From positions 310,001-374,000 of the forward strand of contig NZ_JBHUIO010000005.1 in NCBI RefSeq assembly GCF_042682745.1: DNA of 64,000 bases, given 5' to 3'. Numbering within the stretch: position 1 is the stretch's first letter; each line of letters opens with the position of its first letter. The notes under the pieces were generated by a model that saw only the letters and a program-made list of their open reading frames with translations, ran no database searches and had not been told where the DNA came from. Positions 48,859 to 57,977 of the stretch are shown here, one piece after another. A program made the translations under genes and the position numbers. The DNA is from Tumebacillus_A lipolyticus (GTDB lineage: Bacteria > Bacillota > Bacilli > Tumebacillales > Tumebacillaceae).

Positions 48859-50745
48859 TCAAAACGCGCTCGCCAGCTGTCCGTTCTGGGTGATCTCGCG
48901 CACATATTTGGTCAGTTCGACCGTCATCTCATAGTAGTTGAACGGGGTGATCAGGTAGATGCCGTTAAAATGTTTGACCGTCTCTTCCAACAGCTCCTTG
49001 CACATCTCGACACCTTCCGCCCGCGCAGCCGCACCTTCAAATCGCTTGATCCGCTCGCGTGACCTCTGCGAGATCTTGATCCCTGGCACCTCGTTGTGCA
49101 AAAACTCCGCATTGCGCGAAGAGGTGAGCGGCATCACCCCGATAAACAGCGGCACTTTGAGGTGCTTCGTCGCCTCTTTGATCGCAAGCATCGTCTCCAC
49201 ATCGTACACCGGCTGCGTCATGATGTAATCAGCACCCGCCTCCACTTTGCGCTCCAAGCGGGCAACCGCCGCATCGAGATGGCGCACGTGCGGGTTGAAC
49301 GCCGCCCCGCAGATAAAGCGGGCTTGACTTTTCATCGGTCGCCCGGAGAAGGCGACGCCCTGGTTCAACTGCTTGACCATGCGGATCAGATCGAAGGAGG
49401 ACAGATCGAAGACGGTGCTCGCCCCCGGCAGATCGCCGACTCGCGCCGGGTCTCCTGTGATCACCAGGATCTGGTTCATCCCGAGCGCATGCAGGCCCAT
49501 CAAGTGCGACTGCTGACCGATCAGGTTGCGGTCGCGACAGGCGACGTGCACGATCGGCTCGATGCCGAGCTCCCGCTTGATGATCGAACCGAGCGCCATG
49601 TTGCTCATCCGCGTGTTGGCCAGCGAATTGTCGGCGATTGTGATCGCGTCCGCACCCGCTTTGTACAGGGCGAGCGACCCCTCGACATAATGATCCACTT
49701 CGAGCTCGCGCGGGGAGTCGAACTCGACGATCACCGTGTGGCGCTTCGCCACCAGATCGACGACCGAGTGCTGCTCTCCCTGTTGGAAGCGCACCACTTC
49801 TCGCTCGAACACTTCCACCTGCGGCCCGCTCTCCGGATTGGTTCTCGGCAGCCGCTTCAATCCGCCCACGGCGCCTGAGATCGCTTGAATGTGCTCAGGA
49901 GTGGTGCCACAACACCCGCCGATCAACGACACGCCCTGCTCCCAGAGGCGGACGGCGCTCTCGCCAAAATATTGATAGTTCGGCTTGTAGCTGAACTCTC
50001 CGTCGACGATCGCCGGGCGCCCCGCGTTCGGGAAGGCGGAGATGCCGACATCTGCCGGCACGATCGCCCGTTCGAGCGCGCGCAAGATCTCGGCAGGGCC
50101 GAATCGGCAGTTCAAGCCGACCAGATCGGCACCCGCCTCCTTCAGTTTGTGAAACGCGTCGCTCAGCAGGTACCCATCTCGCGTGCGCTCCACGTCGAGC
50201 AGCGAGCATTGAGCGATGATCGGCACCCTGGACGCTCTGACGAGCGGCCCGACCACATCGAGCGCTAACAACAGCTCTTCCAGGTCGAAAAATGTCTCCA
50301 AGATCAGCCCGTCGACCCCTTCGTGCAACAGAGCGACCGCCTGCTCCTCGAAGATGTCGCGAAACTCCTCGACCTGCGTCGTCATCACCTTGGCAGCTGT
50401 GATCGAACCGATGCTGCCGAGCACGAATGCGTCCGCCTCTGACGCCTCGACCGCCTCGCGGGCAATCCGCACAGCGGCGCGGTTGATCCGCGTGGTCTTG
50501 CTCTCCAAACCGTAGCGAGAGAGCCCCTCGCGGTTTGCCGCATACGAGTTGGTCTCGATCACCTGCGCGCCCGCCCGCAGATAGGAGATGTGTGCTTCGC
50601 GCACCCACTCCGGATTTTTGAGACAGAGCTCCTCCGTTGAAGAGCCGACCGCGTTCCCCTGCTGGTACAGCCAGGTCGCCATCGCACCATCCCCGATCAA
50701 TACATCAGTGCCCAACCGCTGTCGAAAAACGTCCACCCGATTCAC
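48859..50745 (-). CDS. yitJ: Homocysteine S-methyltransferase / methylene-THF reductase fusion
   Basis: A fusion of about 628 residues that makes methionine from homocysteine and reduces 5,10-methylene-THF. The N-terminal half is a homocysteine methyltransferase with zinc ligands in NCRFG and GGCCGTTPEHI. The C-terminal half is an FAD-dependent MTHFR barrel (AGADYIMTQPVYDVETML, PFNYYEMTVELTKYV). A GTG at 50745 follows AGGTGG by 8 bases and is preferred over the ATG at 50769. It is under a SAM-I riboswitch, as is usual for the Bacillus YitJ gene. Confidence 0.95.
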   Translation of the reverse strand: MNRVDVFRQRLGTDVLIGDGAMATWLYQQGNAVGSSTEELCLKNPEWVREAHISYLRAGAQVIETNSYAANREGLSRYGLESKTTRINRAAVRIAREAVEASEADAFVLGSIGSITAAKVMTTQVEEFRDIFEEQAVALLHEGVDGLILETFFDLEELLLALDVVGPLVRASRVPIIAQCSLLDVERTRDGYLLSDAFHKLKEAGADLVGLNCRFGPAEILRALERAIVPADVGISAFPNAGRPAIVDGEFSYKPNYQYFGESAVRLWEQGVSLIGGCCGTTPEHIQAISGAVGGLKRLPRTNPESGPQVEVFEREVVRFQQGEQHSVVDLVAKRHTVIVEFDSPRELEVDHYVEGSLALYKAGADAITIADNSLANTRMSNMALGSIIKRELGIEPIVHVACRDRNLIGQQSHLMGLHALGMNQILVITGDPARVGDLPGASTVFDLSSFDLIRMVKQLNQGVAFSGRPMKSQARFICGAAFNPHVRHLDAAVARLERKVEAGADYIMTQPVYDVETMLAIKEATKHLKVPLFIGVMPLTSSRNAEFLHNEVPGIKISQRSRERIKRFEGAAARAEGVEMCKELLEETVKHFNGIYLITPFNYYEMTVELTKYVREITQNGQLASAF

Positions 50746-50817
50746 TTGTAGTCCCACCTTTCCACTCATTCATGTTCATAGTAACGTGATAACGAGATAA
50801 AGACTGGCAGCAAATAG

Positions 50818-50998
50818 AAAACGCCTCTCCTTTGGCAAAAGAAGAGGCGTTGAATGCGCATATGGGACCTGCGAACCTCTCTTATCTGCCAAGCCGCGAC
50901 GTTGCGGTCTTGCTGGAATTGGCACCTAATCGCTGAAAAAGCTACCGGTTGCCGAGGCTTCAAAGGGCCAGTCCCTCCACCTCTCTGGATAAGAGCTT
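50818..50998 (-). promoter_or_regulatory. SAM-I riboswitch (S-box) with terminator
   Basis: On the minus strand the aptamer runs from AGCTCTTATCCAGAGAGGTG through GGACTGGCCC, GAAGCCTCGGCAACC and AGGTGCCAATTCCAGC to GGCAGATAAGAG. These are the conserved S-box blocks. AACGCCTCT/AGAGGCGTT arms (50820-50828 and 50844-50851) followed by TTTTCTATTT form the terminator. High SAM would stop transcription before the methionine gene. Confidence 0.96.
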
Positions 50999-51019
50999 AC
51001 ATGCTATTGAATTGTTGAT

Positions 51020-51048
51020 AGGATATCACCAGACTCGCGCGCTGTCAA
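51020..51048 (-). promoter_or_regulatory. SigA promoter of the SAM-I transcript
   Basis: TTGACA (51043-51048), a 17-base spacer and TATCCT (51020-51025) on the minus strand. The -35 overlaps the stop codon of the phosphatase-like gene before it. Confidence 0.75.
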
Positions 51049-51494
51049 CCGTTTGGAATCTGCAGATAGCGCTGGTACTCGGCGAGCAGATCGCGAAATT
51101 GGCTGCGCGGCGCGAGCACGGGGCGCAGTTCCCGCGCTCGCTTCAGCGCAGAGTGCCACGGCAGCCGATCGATGCGCATCAGGAGCGCCGTCAGAAAAAA
51201 GCCGAGCCGGTTTCTCCCCGCCACATCATGCACATAGAGCACCCTGCCCTCGTTTAGATCGTGGATCGCCGCATCCACCATCTGCACCAACTGCTGTAGC
51301 TGCGGTCTGCTCGTGTCGCTCAACCGAAACCAATGCTCGTGCAGCGGCCACCGATAATCGGCAGGCACTCGATCCGGCTCTGTCCGCAGATTGACGATCG
51401 AGCTTACGCCGAGCTTCTGGAGAGCTTTCCAGCCGGCCGCATCGATCTGCTTGCCTGCGTACAGTCGGCCTGGAATGATCTCGTCGTACTCCAT
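51045..51494 (-). CDS. Dual-specificity-phosphatase-fold protein without catalytic Cys
   Basis: A 149-residue protein with the cysteine phosphatase fold (LYAGKQIDAAGWKALQKLGV, SIVNLRTEP). The P-loop should read HCxxGxxR; here it reads HDVAGRNR (89-96), with Asp90 in place of the nucleophilic Cys. It is therefore expected to be catalytically dead, perhaps a phosphate or phosphoprotein binder. The gene begins 3 bases after the aldehyde dehydrogenase stop and shares its transcript. Confidence 0.8.
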   Translation of the reverse strand: MEYDEIIPGRLYAGKQIDAAGWKALQKLGVSSIVNLRTEPDRVPADYRWPLHEHWFRLSDTSRPQLQQLVQMVDAAIHDLNEGRVLYVHDVAGRNRLGFFLTALLMRIDRLPWHSALKRARELRPVLAPRSQFRDLLAEYQRYLQIPNG

Positions 51495-51497
51495 CGC

Positions 51498-53003
51498 CTA
51501 GTTGTAGTTCAGCCAGATGCTCTTGATCTGCGTGTAGTTTTCCAGCGCGTATTCGCCCATCTCCCGCCCGATGCCCGATTGCTTGTAGCCGCCGAACGGA
51601 GAGGCCGCGTCGAACATGTTGTAGCAGTTGATCCACACCGATCCTGCTCTCAGCTTGTGCGCCACCTGGAAGGCGGTTGCCATGCTCTCCGTCCACACGC
51701 CTGCCGCCAGACCGTAGGCGGTCAGGTTGGCGCGCTTGATCACGTCCTCGATATCATCGAACGGCATGGCTGCCACCACCGGGCCGAAGATCTCCTCCTG
51801 CGCGATCGTCATCTCATCTTGCACATCGTAGAAGACGGTCGGACGCACAAAATAGCCGTCTGCCAACTCCCCATCTGCCCGCGACCCGCCGATCGCAACT
51901 TTTGCTCCCTGCTCCAGACCTTTTTCGATATATCCGGTGACGCGGTTCATCTGCTCTTCGGTCACCAACGGCCCCATCGTCGTCTTCGGATCGAGGCCGA
52001 TGCCCTGGCGCACCTTTTTCCCCGCATAGGCGACCATGTCGGATAGCGCGTTGTCATAGACGCTCTTGTGGATATACAGGCGAGAACCTGCCGAGCAGAC
52101 TTGACCCTGGTTGAAGAAGATCGCCTGCATCGCACCTGGCACCGCGCGGGAGAAATCGGCGTCAGGGAAGACGATGTTCGGGCTCTTGCCGCCAAGTTCG
52201 AGCGAAACGCGCTTCAGATTGTCTGCCGCATAATTCATGATCAGCTTGCCAACTTCTGTCGAGCCGGTAAACGCTACCTTGTCAACATCCGGATGGGTTG
52301 CCAGCGCCTTGCCTGCCGTCTCGCCAAAGCCGGACACGATGTTGACGACGCCCGGCGGAAAGCCCGCCTCTTGAATCAACTTGGCCAGATAAAGAGCGGA
52401 GAGCGGCGTTTGCTCTGCCGGCTTTAAGACGACCGTACACCCGGTCGCAAGCGCTGCCCCCAGCTTCCAAGCTGCCATCAGCAGCGGGAAGTTCCACGGG
52501 ATGATCTGTCCGACGACGCCGATCGGCTCGCGGCGCACATAGTTGTGCATGTTCGGCACGTTGACCGCGACGACGTCGCCGGTGATCTTGGTCGCCCAGC
52601 CCGCATAGTAGCGGAAGTGCTCGACGGTCAGCGGCACATCCACATGCTTCGCCTCTCGAATCGGCTTGCCGTTATCGAGCGTTTCGATCTCCGCAAACAC
52701 GTCTGCGTCGCGCTCGATCAGATCGGCGAGCGTATAGATCAAGCGCGCTCGCTCCTGTGGCTGCATGCGCGACCACGGGCCCGCTTCGAACGCATCGCGA
52801 GCTGCGGCGACCGCTCGGTTGATATCCTCTTGCTCCCCTTCTGATACGTACGCAAGAATCTCTCCGTTTGCCGGGTTGTAGGTCGGAAAGGTTTTGCCGC
52901 TTGCCGACTCGACAAACTGCCCCCCGATAAACAGCTTTTTGATCGTTTTCGATTTGACAAAATCTGTGGTGCGCGGGTTGAGCTTGAAAGCGGTCGTTTC
53001 CAT
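51498..53003 (-). CDS. NAD(P)-dependent aldehyde dehydrogenase
   Basis: A 501-residue aldehyde dehydrogenase. Catalytic Cys303 (FFNQGQVCSAGSR), general base Glu269 (SLELGGKS) and Asn171 (IIPWNFPLLM) are in place, and FTGSTEVGK binds NAD. It is of the general DhaS/AldA type that oxidises aliphatic or aromatic aldehydes. The ATG at 53003 follows GGAGG by 7 bases. The pseudophosphatase gene follows directly. Confidence 0.94.
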   Translation of the reverse strand: METTAFKLNPRTTDFVKSKTIKKLFIGGQFVESASGKTFPTYNPANGEILAYVSEGEQEDINRAVAAARDAFEAGPWSRMQPQERARLIYTLADLIERDADVFAEIETLDNGKPIREAKHVDVPLTVEHFRYYAGWATKITGDVVAVNVPNMHNYVRREPIGVVGQIIPWNFPLLMAAWKLGAALATGCTVVLKPAEQTPLSALYLAKLIQEAGFPPGVVNIVSGFGETAGKALATHPDVDKVAFTGSTEVGKLIMNYAADNLKRVSLELGGKSPNIVFPDADFSRAVPGAMQAIFFNQGQVCSAGSRLYIHKSVYDNALSDMVAYAGKKVRQGIGLDPKTTMGPLVTEEQMNRVTGYIEKGLEQGAKVAIGGSRADGELADGYFVRPTVFYDVQDEMTIAQEEIFGPVVAAMPFDDIEDVIKRANLTAYGLAAGVWTESMATAFQVAHKLRAGSVWINCYNMFDAASPFGGYKQSGIGREMGEYALENYTQIKSIWLNYN

Positions 53004-53071
53004 CAAAACGCCTCCTCGCAAGGATTGGGAAGAGAATGTCCCCTTCCCACCCTATGTGCAAGGCGTGTGCT

Positions 53072-53623
53072 CTATGCCTCGTCGATCTCGATCTCCAGCA
53101 AATAGGTGTCGTAAAAAACGCCGTCGATCAGAAACTCGCGGCTGATCCGACCGACTTCGGTGAATCCGAGCTTTTTGTAGACGTGGATGGCGCTTTGGTT
53201 GTCGGTGCGAACGCGCAGGTTGATCTTGCGAACGACGCCCGTCCCCTTCGCCCAGCCGAGCAGAGCCTGGAGCATCGCCGTCGCAACGCCTTGCCCCCAG
53301 AAGCTCTCGCGGACGGAGATGCCAAACTCCCCGCTGTGGCGCGTGCGCCGTTTGGTGCCGCCTTGGAAATTGAGCATCGCTGCGACCTCACCGTCGATCA
53401 ACCCGATCAGAAAGACCATGTTGTCCGCCGCAAAGTGTTGCTCGATGATCTCGACTTCCTGCTCCGGCGTCACCTTGAACTCCTCTGCGCCAAACGTCAA
53501 ATTATCGCTTTCCCCCGCCACTCGCTTGACATACTCGATCACCGCTGCCGCATCTGCCGCTCGCGCATCGCGGATCGTCAGCTGTCGTCCATCTTTGAGC
53601 ACTGCCGTTTTCATAACTTCCAT
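53072..53623 (-). CDS. GNAT-family N-acetyltransferase
   Basis: A 183-residue acetyltransferase. GISVRESFWGQGVATAMLQAL holds the acetyl-CoA pyrophosphate-binding R/QxxGxG/A pattern, and VRTDNQSAIHVYKKLGFTEVG is the C-terminal GNAT motif. Relatives modify protein N-termini, antibiotics or polyamines. GGAG stands 9 bases before the ATG. The substrate is unknown. The gene is 68 bases ahead of the aldehyde dehydrogenase on the same strand, so co-transcription is possible. Confidence 0.9.
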   Translation of the reverse strand: MEVMKTAVLKDGRQLTIRDARAADAAAVIEYVKRVAGESDNLTFGAEEFKVTPEQEVEIIEQHFAADNMVFLIGLIDGEVAAMLNFQGGTKRRTRHSGEFGISVRESFWGQGVATAMLQALLGWAKGTGVVRKINLRVRTDNQSAIHVYKKLGFTEVGRISREFLIDGVFYDTYLLEIEIDEA

Positions 53624-53659
53624 CTGCTCTCGCTCCCTGATGTTTTCTGAACAGTATAA

Positions 53660-53701
53660 CGAAAAGCGGCCCTCTCTGCCAAGCAGAAAGGACCGCTTTT
53701 G
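53660..53701 (-). terminator. Terminator after the nitroreductase
   Basis: AAAAGCGGCC pairs with GGACCGCTTTT, with inner pairing of CTCTCTG and CAGAAAG, and a T run on the minus strand. Confidence 0.8.
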
Positions 53702-53750
53702 ATCATGATGTCGATCTCAACAATCGATCTTATGATCTCAACTTTCGATC

Positions 53751-54380
53751 TTATTCGAAACGCTCTTTGATCACGAGATCACCCAGCGGCAGACGAGTGG
53801 ACGCATGGCCCTCATCGGTGCCTTTGCCCAGCGTGATCATCATCGTCGGGTAGAAGCGGGACGGGATGTTCAGCTCTTGCACCAGTTGGTCGCGGTCGAA
53901 GCCTGCCATCGGGCAGGTGTGATAGCCGAGCGATGTGGCTGCAAGCATCAATTGCATCGCTGCGAAAGATGCGTTGATCAGCGCCGAATCATGGCCGAAC
54001 TGCGGCGGGTTGTTCGCGTAGGCCGGCTTGATCTGGCCGAGGATCATGTCGGCGATCTCGCGAGGGATCGTGCCCGCTTCCACCGCTTGGTTGTAGATCT
54101 GGTCTGCCGATTTGTCAGCCTCTTGGTCAGCAAGGATGACGATCACCGCCGGAGCGTCCACCACCTGCTGTTGGTTATAAGCGATCGGCAGCAGGCGCTG
54201 TTTGTTCTCTTGCCCGGTCACGACCAGAAAGCGCCAATGCTGGAGGTTCCAAGCGGAAGGAGCGGTCGCTGCCAGCTCAAGAATTTGCGTCAGATCTTCT
54301 TGCGGCATGGTCGGTTCATATTTGCGAACAGAATGGCGAGCGCGCATTGCCTCCTGCGCAGTCATTTGTCCTTGCGTCAT
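53751..54380 (-). CDS. Nitroreductase-family FMN oxidoreductase
   Basis: A 209-residue FMN-dependent NAD(P)H oxidoreductase. ARHSVRKYEP binds FMN phosphate, APSAWNLQHWRFLVV is the second flavin-binding block, and GYHTCPMAGFDRDQL lies near the isoalloxazine site. Members reduce nitro compounds or quinones. AAAGAGG precedes the ATG. It is divergent from the two-component operon; the 320 bases between them hold promoter sequence and no convincing gene. Confidence 0.93.
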   Translation of the reverse strand: MTQGQMTAQEAMRARHSVRKYEPTMPQEDLTQILELAATAPSAWNLQHWRFLVVTGQENKQRLLPIAYNQQQVVDAPAVIVILADQEADKSADQIYNQAVEAGTIPREIADMILGQIKPAYANNPPQFGHDSALINASFAAMQLMLAATSLGYHTCPMAGFDRDQLVQELNIPSRFYPTMMITLGKGTDEGHASTRLPLGDLVIKERFE

Positions 54381-54700
54381 TCGAAAGCACCTCTTTGTTC
54401 AATTATTTTCTCACTGCTCAGTATTTCCATTTCCATAGCGAATATCATAACAAAGTTACTTTCTTTTGTAAAGCTATTTCTCTTCCCCGTTCGCTGTCGA
54501 GCTGAAGGAAACTGGATTGCCATCGGCGTCTGGTTGGCAGTCAGCTCGATTTGAATTTTCCGCTCAAAAAGTTGATCTCCATTTTGATCACCACAAAAAA
54601 TCATTTCCATGTTCGAAATCTTTTAAAGAGGGATTTCTGCATTTTCCTTGAAATAGTCTAACGCTTACACCTTGTGAACTTCCTTTAGATTGGAGGTTGA

Positions 54701-56503
54701 ATGCTTATTTTTCTGAAGTTTCGTACCAAGCAGTGGGCGGTGGTTCTCTGCTTTTGGGCGCTCGGTTTGCTGATCGGCTGGAGAATTTCCGCTTTTCAGG
54801 ACTTAGACGCTTTACTCGTTTTGACATTTTTCATCTTGGTGATCGACACATATCCTATAAAAATCGGGCGGCTAAACATCTCGTTCTCGTTTCCGCTGAT
54901 GTACGCGATGATCTTGACGACAGGTGCGCTCGGCGCGGGGTTGCTCTCCGCGATGGTCCTGCTGATCGTGCAGACGGCCAACCGGCAGACAGTGCAGACC
55001 ATCCTGTTTAACGCCTTCGCCCGCGTGACGCTCGTGATCGTGTCCTGCTATGCGGTCAATTGGTTGTCGCCGCTGTTTTCAGGACAGCCCGGGCAGTTCC
55101 CCTATGAATTTGCGCAAATGTTTGCCACACATCTGATCTTCGAATTTCTCTCAGTGCTGGTCTTCATGTGGTATACGAAGCTTCGCGCTTTTGACAAACA
55201 ATATCGGCCATACATCGTGCGCATGATCTTTACCGACATGAGCGTCAGCCTCACCTATACCAGCCTGATGCTCTATCTCAGCACGCATGAGCAGATCAAT
55301 GAACTCGGACTGCTCGGGATCGTCTACTTCTTCCTGCCGCTTGCGGCGATCAGCTTTATCAGCTATCTGCTCAACACGCTCAATCAGGCGAAAAAAAGCT
55401 TGATCACGCTGTTCGAAGTCTCCCAGTCGATCACTCAACAGCACAGAGTTCCCACCGTGTTGGAGCAGGTGATCGAGCGAGCTGTCAGCATGGTCAAAGG
55501 TCACTGCGGTGTGCTCTATCTGATGGAGGAAGGGGAACTGCGGCGCAAAGTTTGCACCTGCCCGAGCGAAGTCACCAGCAGCATGCTGCCGCGCGACAAG
55601 AGCATCGCGCTCGCTGTTGCGGAGAGCGGCGTTGCGGAGATGTTAAACGATGTTGTGCGCGACCCGCGCTTTTGGCCGGGCGAGACTCAGCCGGGCACTC
55701 GCTCCCTGCTGGTCGTCCCGATCGTCATCGATGACAAGGTTGCCGGGGTGATCTCGCTTGGCAAACGCGACTCCTATTCCTTCGTCGGACGCGAACTGCA
55801 ACTGATGGAGATCTTCGCCTCGCACGCAGGTGTGGCGATGAAGAACATGCTGTACATGGCAGAGCGGGAAAAGCGACTCCTCGTCGAAGAGCGCAACCGC
55901 CTCGCCCACGAGATTCATGACGGCATCGCCCAAGATCTCGCCTCCGCCATCTTTCAATTGGAGATGATGCGTCGACAGAACGGAATGGAAGCGCAGGCGG
56001 AAGGGCTGTTCCAACTGCAAGAGATGTTGCGACAGACGGCGACCACGCTGCGCCATTCGATCTTTTCCTTGCGCCCCGCTCCCTACACGCACGTAGGACT
56101 CGGGCTTGCGATGCGCGCCTATTTGGACGAGGTGGAGCGGACGCACGGGCTGCAGGTGCACTTTGAGGCGCCCGAGCTGAACGCACAGCTCAAGCAGGAT
56201 GTGACGAGCGCCATCTATCAGGTGTTTTCGGAAAGTTTGCAAAATGTGATCAAACATGCGGAAGCGAGCGAAGTATGGGTTCAATTTCGTAAGGAAGGTC
56301 ACTGCGTAACACTTCTGATTCGAGATAATGGAAAAGGGTTTCATTTTGGTCTGGCGATGTTGGAAGCGGTAAAAAGGCATTCATTTGGCATCGAAAACCT
56401 ACATGTGCTCGCCGACCAGATCGGCGGCTCCCTGGAATATACCACCTCGCCAGGTCGTGGAACGGAGATCATGCTAAATATCCCGCTGAAGGAGGACGAA
56501 TGA
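54701..56503 (+). CDS. NarL-type membrane sensor histidine kinase with GAF domain
   Basis: A 600-residue sensor kinase. The first 230 residues form about six membrane helices, then a GAF domain (about 245-390; GVLYLMEEGELRRKV, LLVVPIVIDDKVAGVISLGK). The HisKA_3 dimerisation helix LAHEIHDGIAQDLASAI has the phospho-acceptor His406, and the ATPase domain has QVFSESLQNVIKHA and DNGKGFHFG. The membrane part has no large outer loop, so it may sense something in or at the membrane. The response regulator gene begins one base after its stop. Confidence 0.93.
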   Translation: MLIFLKFRTKQWAVVLCFWALGLLIGWRISAFQDLDALLVLTFFILVIDTYPIKIGRLNISFSFPLMYAMILTTGALGAGLLSAMVLLIVQTANRQTVQTILFNAFARVTLVIVSCYAVNWLSPLFSGQPGQFPYEFAQMFATHLIFEFLSVLVFMWYTKLRAFDKQYRPYIVRMIFTDMSVSLTYTSLMLYLSTHEQINELGLLGIVYFFLPLAAISFISYLLNTLNQAKKSLITLFEVSQSITQQHRVPTVLEQVIERAVSMVKGHCGVLYLMEEGELRRKVCTCPSEVTSSMLPRDKSIALAVAESGVAEMLNDVVRDPRFWPGETQPGTRSLLVVPIVIDDKVAGVISLGKRDSYSFVGRELQLMEIFASHAGVAMKNMLYMAEREKRLLVEERNRLAHEIHDGIAQDLASAIFQLEMMRRQNGMEAQAEGLFQLQEMLRQTATTLRHSIFSLRPAPYTHVGLGLAMRAYLDEVERTHGLQVHFEAPELNAQLKQDVTSAIYQVFSESLQNVIKHAEASEVWVQFRKEGHCVTLLIRDNGKGFHFGLAMLEAVKRHSFGIENLHVLADQIGGSLEYTTSPGRGTEIMLNIPLKEDE

Positions 56504-56504
56504 G

Positions 56505-57140
56505 ATGACGATACAGGTGGTGCTCTGCGATGACCATACGATCTTGCGAGATGGACTTCGCAACCTGCTCAATTCGGAAGATGATCTGGAAGTGATCGGA
56601 GAGGCTGGGGACGGAAAACAGGCGATCGAGCTGGTCGAACGGCTGCAACCTGATGTGGTGATCATGGACATCAACATGCCTGAGCTGAGCGGCGTAGAAG
56701 CGGTAGAGCGCCTGATCGCCAAACACCCGAAGCTTCGCATCTTGATCCTGACGATGTTCGGACAAGAGGAATACCTCTTTCGCACGATGCAGGCGGGCGC
56801 CTGTGGCTATCTGCTCAAAGACTCTCCCGTCTCCGACGTGATCCAGGCGATCCGCACGGTGATGAAGGGCGGTTCGGTGCTTCATCCTGAACTTACAGAC
56901 AAGCTGTTCGCCTCGTTTCGAGAGAAGGAGAAGCCGGAAGGGGAAAAGCTGTCACCCCGCGAGCACGAGGTCCTGACCACCTTGGTCAAAGGTCTCTCGA
57001 ACAAAGAGATCGCAGAGCGACTGTTCATCTCTGAAACCACCGTCAAATTACACATCTCCAACATCTATCGCAAGCTTGGCGTGAAAAGCCGCTCCCAAGC
57101 GATCATGCATGCGGTCAAAGAAAAGTTGATCGTGATCTGA
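56505..57140 (+). CDS. NarL/FixJ-family response regulator
   Basis: A 211-residue regulator. Receiver: acidic pair Asp9-Asp10, phospho-acceptor Asp55 (VVIMDINMP), Thr83 and Lys105. The LuxR-type HTH (LSPREHEVLTTLVKGLSNKE, TVKLHISNIYRKLGVKSRSQ) forms the C-terminus. It is coupled to the kinase gene before it and followed by a terminator. No target operon can be told from the window; autoregulation is possible. Confidence 0.95.
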   Translation: MTIQVVLCDDHTILRDGLRNLLNSEDDLEVIGEAGDGKQAIELVERLQPDVVIMDINMPELSGVEAVERLIAKHPKLRILILTMFGQEEYLFRTMQAGACGYLLKDSPVSDVIQAIRTVMKGGSVLHPELTDKLFASFREKEKPEGEKLSPREHEVLTTLVKGLSNKEIAERLFISETTVKLHISNIYRKLGVKSRSQAIMHAVKEKLIVI

Positions 57141-57161
57141 TCTGTGTCTGCTCTGTGGATG

Positions 57162-57192
57162 AAAAAACCGCTCCCAATAGGAAGCGGTTTTC
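57162..57192 (+). terminator. Terminator of the two-component operon
   Basis: AACCGCT/AGCGGTT arms (57166-57172 and 57183-57189) followed by TTTTCTTCTC. Confidence 0.85.
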
Positions 57193-57206
57193 TTCTCGGG
57201 TAACGC

Positions 57207-57263
57207 CATCACCTCAGCAGCGCAGGTGCCCGCCGCACAGCATGAGCGGGCGCTGAGGTGATG
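57207..57263. repeat. Nested perfect inverted repeat
   Basis: CATCACCTCAGC (57207-57218) is perfectly complementary to GCTGAGGTGATG (57252-57263). Inside, GCCCGC (57228-57233) pairs with GCGGGC (57246-57251), leaving a 9-base bulge on one side. There is no T run. It lies in a 240-base gap with no gene. Confidence 0.7.
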
Positions 57264-57379
57264 ACAATCTTCGCTCGGACTTTGTCCTATCTCTATCTTA
57301 TCGAATGATCGATCAAAGAGGTAGTAGACGAAAGTATAGGAAAAACTATACTTGTAGGCAGTTGACATTTTGAATTTTC

Positions 57380-57808
57380 TCATTTCTTATTTAACGAATG
57401 CTGCTTTTGCTCCATCTGCCGAATCACGCTCATCCGCGCCGGCAGATTGGAGGTGTGAAACTCCCACTCGATGCCGTCCGGATCGAGGAAATTGACCGAT
57501 CGACCAACACCCCGCGCCAGTGGTTCGCGCACGATCCTCACCTGATGATCGCGCAAATGTTGAACCGCACACTCAAAGTCATCTTCCGCAACTGTCAAGG
57601 CGAGATGCAACTGCTCCAGCTGCCTCGGGCGACTCTGTCCGATCGGCTCACCTGAGATGCAAAACCAGGTCGAGCCGCTCTCCAGATAGGCGTACCGCTC
57701 TCCTGTGTGCACCACTCGCATCCGCAGAATCTCCGTGTAGAAGCGCAGTGATCGTTCATAATCGCTGACGAAGATCGTGATATGATTCAAGCCGTTCGTT
57801 TCAAACAT
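57380..57808 (-). CDS. VOC-family (glyoxalase/dioxygenase-like) protein
   Basis: A 142-residue single VOC module. LNHITIFVSDYERSLRFYTEIL at the start and NFLDPDGIEWEFHTSN near the end contain the usual metal ligands (first-strand His and late Glu), with EQLHLALTV supplying the middle His. Relatives include glyoxalase I, FosB and dioxygenases. The ATG at 57808 follows GGAGG by 9 bases. Substrate unknown. Confidence 0.88.
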   Translation of the reverse strand: MFETNGLNHITIFVSDYERSLRFYTEILRMRVVHTGERYAYLESGSTWFCISGEPIGQSRPRQLEQLHLALTVAEDDFECAVQHLRDHQVRIVREPLARGVGRSVNFLDPDGIEWEFHTSNLPARMSVIRQMEQKQHSLNKK

Positions 57809-57934
57809 ATCAGATCGCCTCCATCCTCTCATGATAAAACAGATGACGATCTGGCACAATCCTTTCAACTCCTTATCCAATCAGAGAGATGTCGAGCCGT
57901 GCTGCCCGCAGGCGTGAAACGTGCGCGAAGGACA

Positions 57935-57966
57935 GAAAAAACTTCCCCCTGATCCAGGGGGAAGTG
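57935..57966 (-). terminator. Terminator after the GNAT gene
   Basis: ACTTCCCCCT/AGGGGGAAGT arms (57941-57950 and 57956-57965) and a T6 run on the minus strand. Confidence 0.9.
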
Positions 57967-57977
57967 ATCTGTGACGA

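Noticed and set aside
54377..54610. A 77-codon minus-strand frame upstream of the nitroreductase
   Set aside because: No ribosome-binding site or family pattern. It covers the divergent promoter region of the nitroreductase and the sensor kinase.
57048..57383. A 111-codon minus-strand frame behind the response regulator
   Set aside because: It runs through a terminator and the inverted repeat and shows no protein-like composition.
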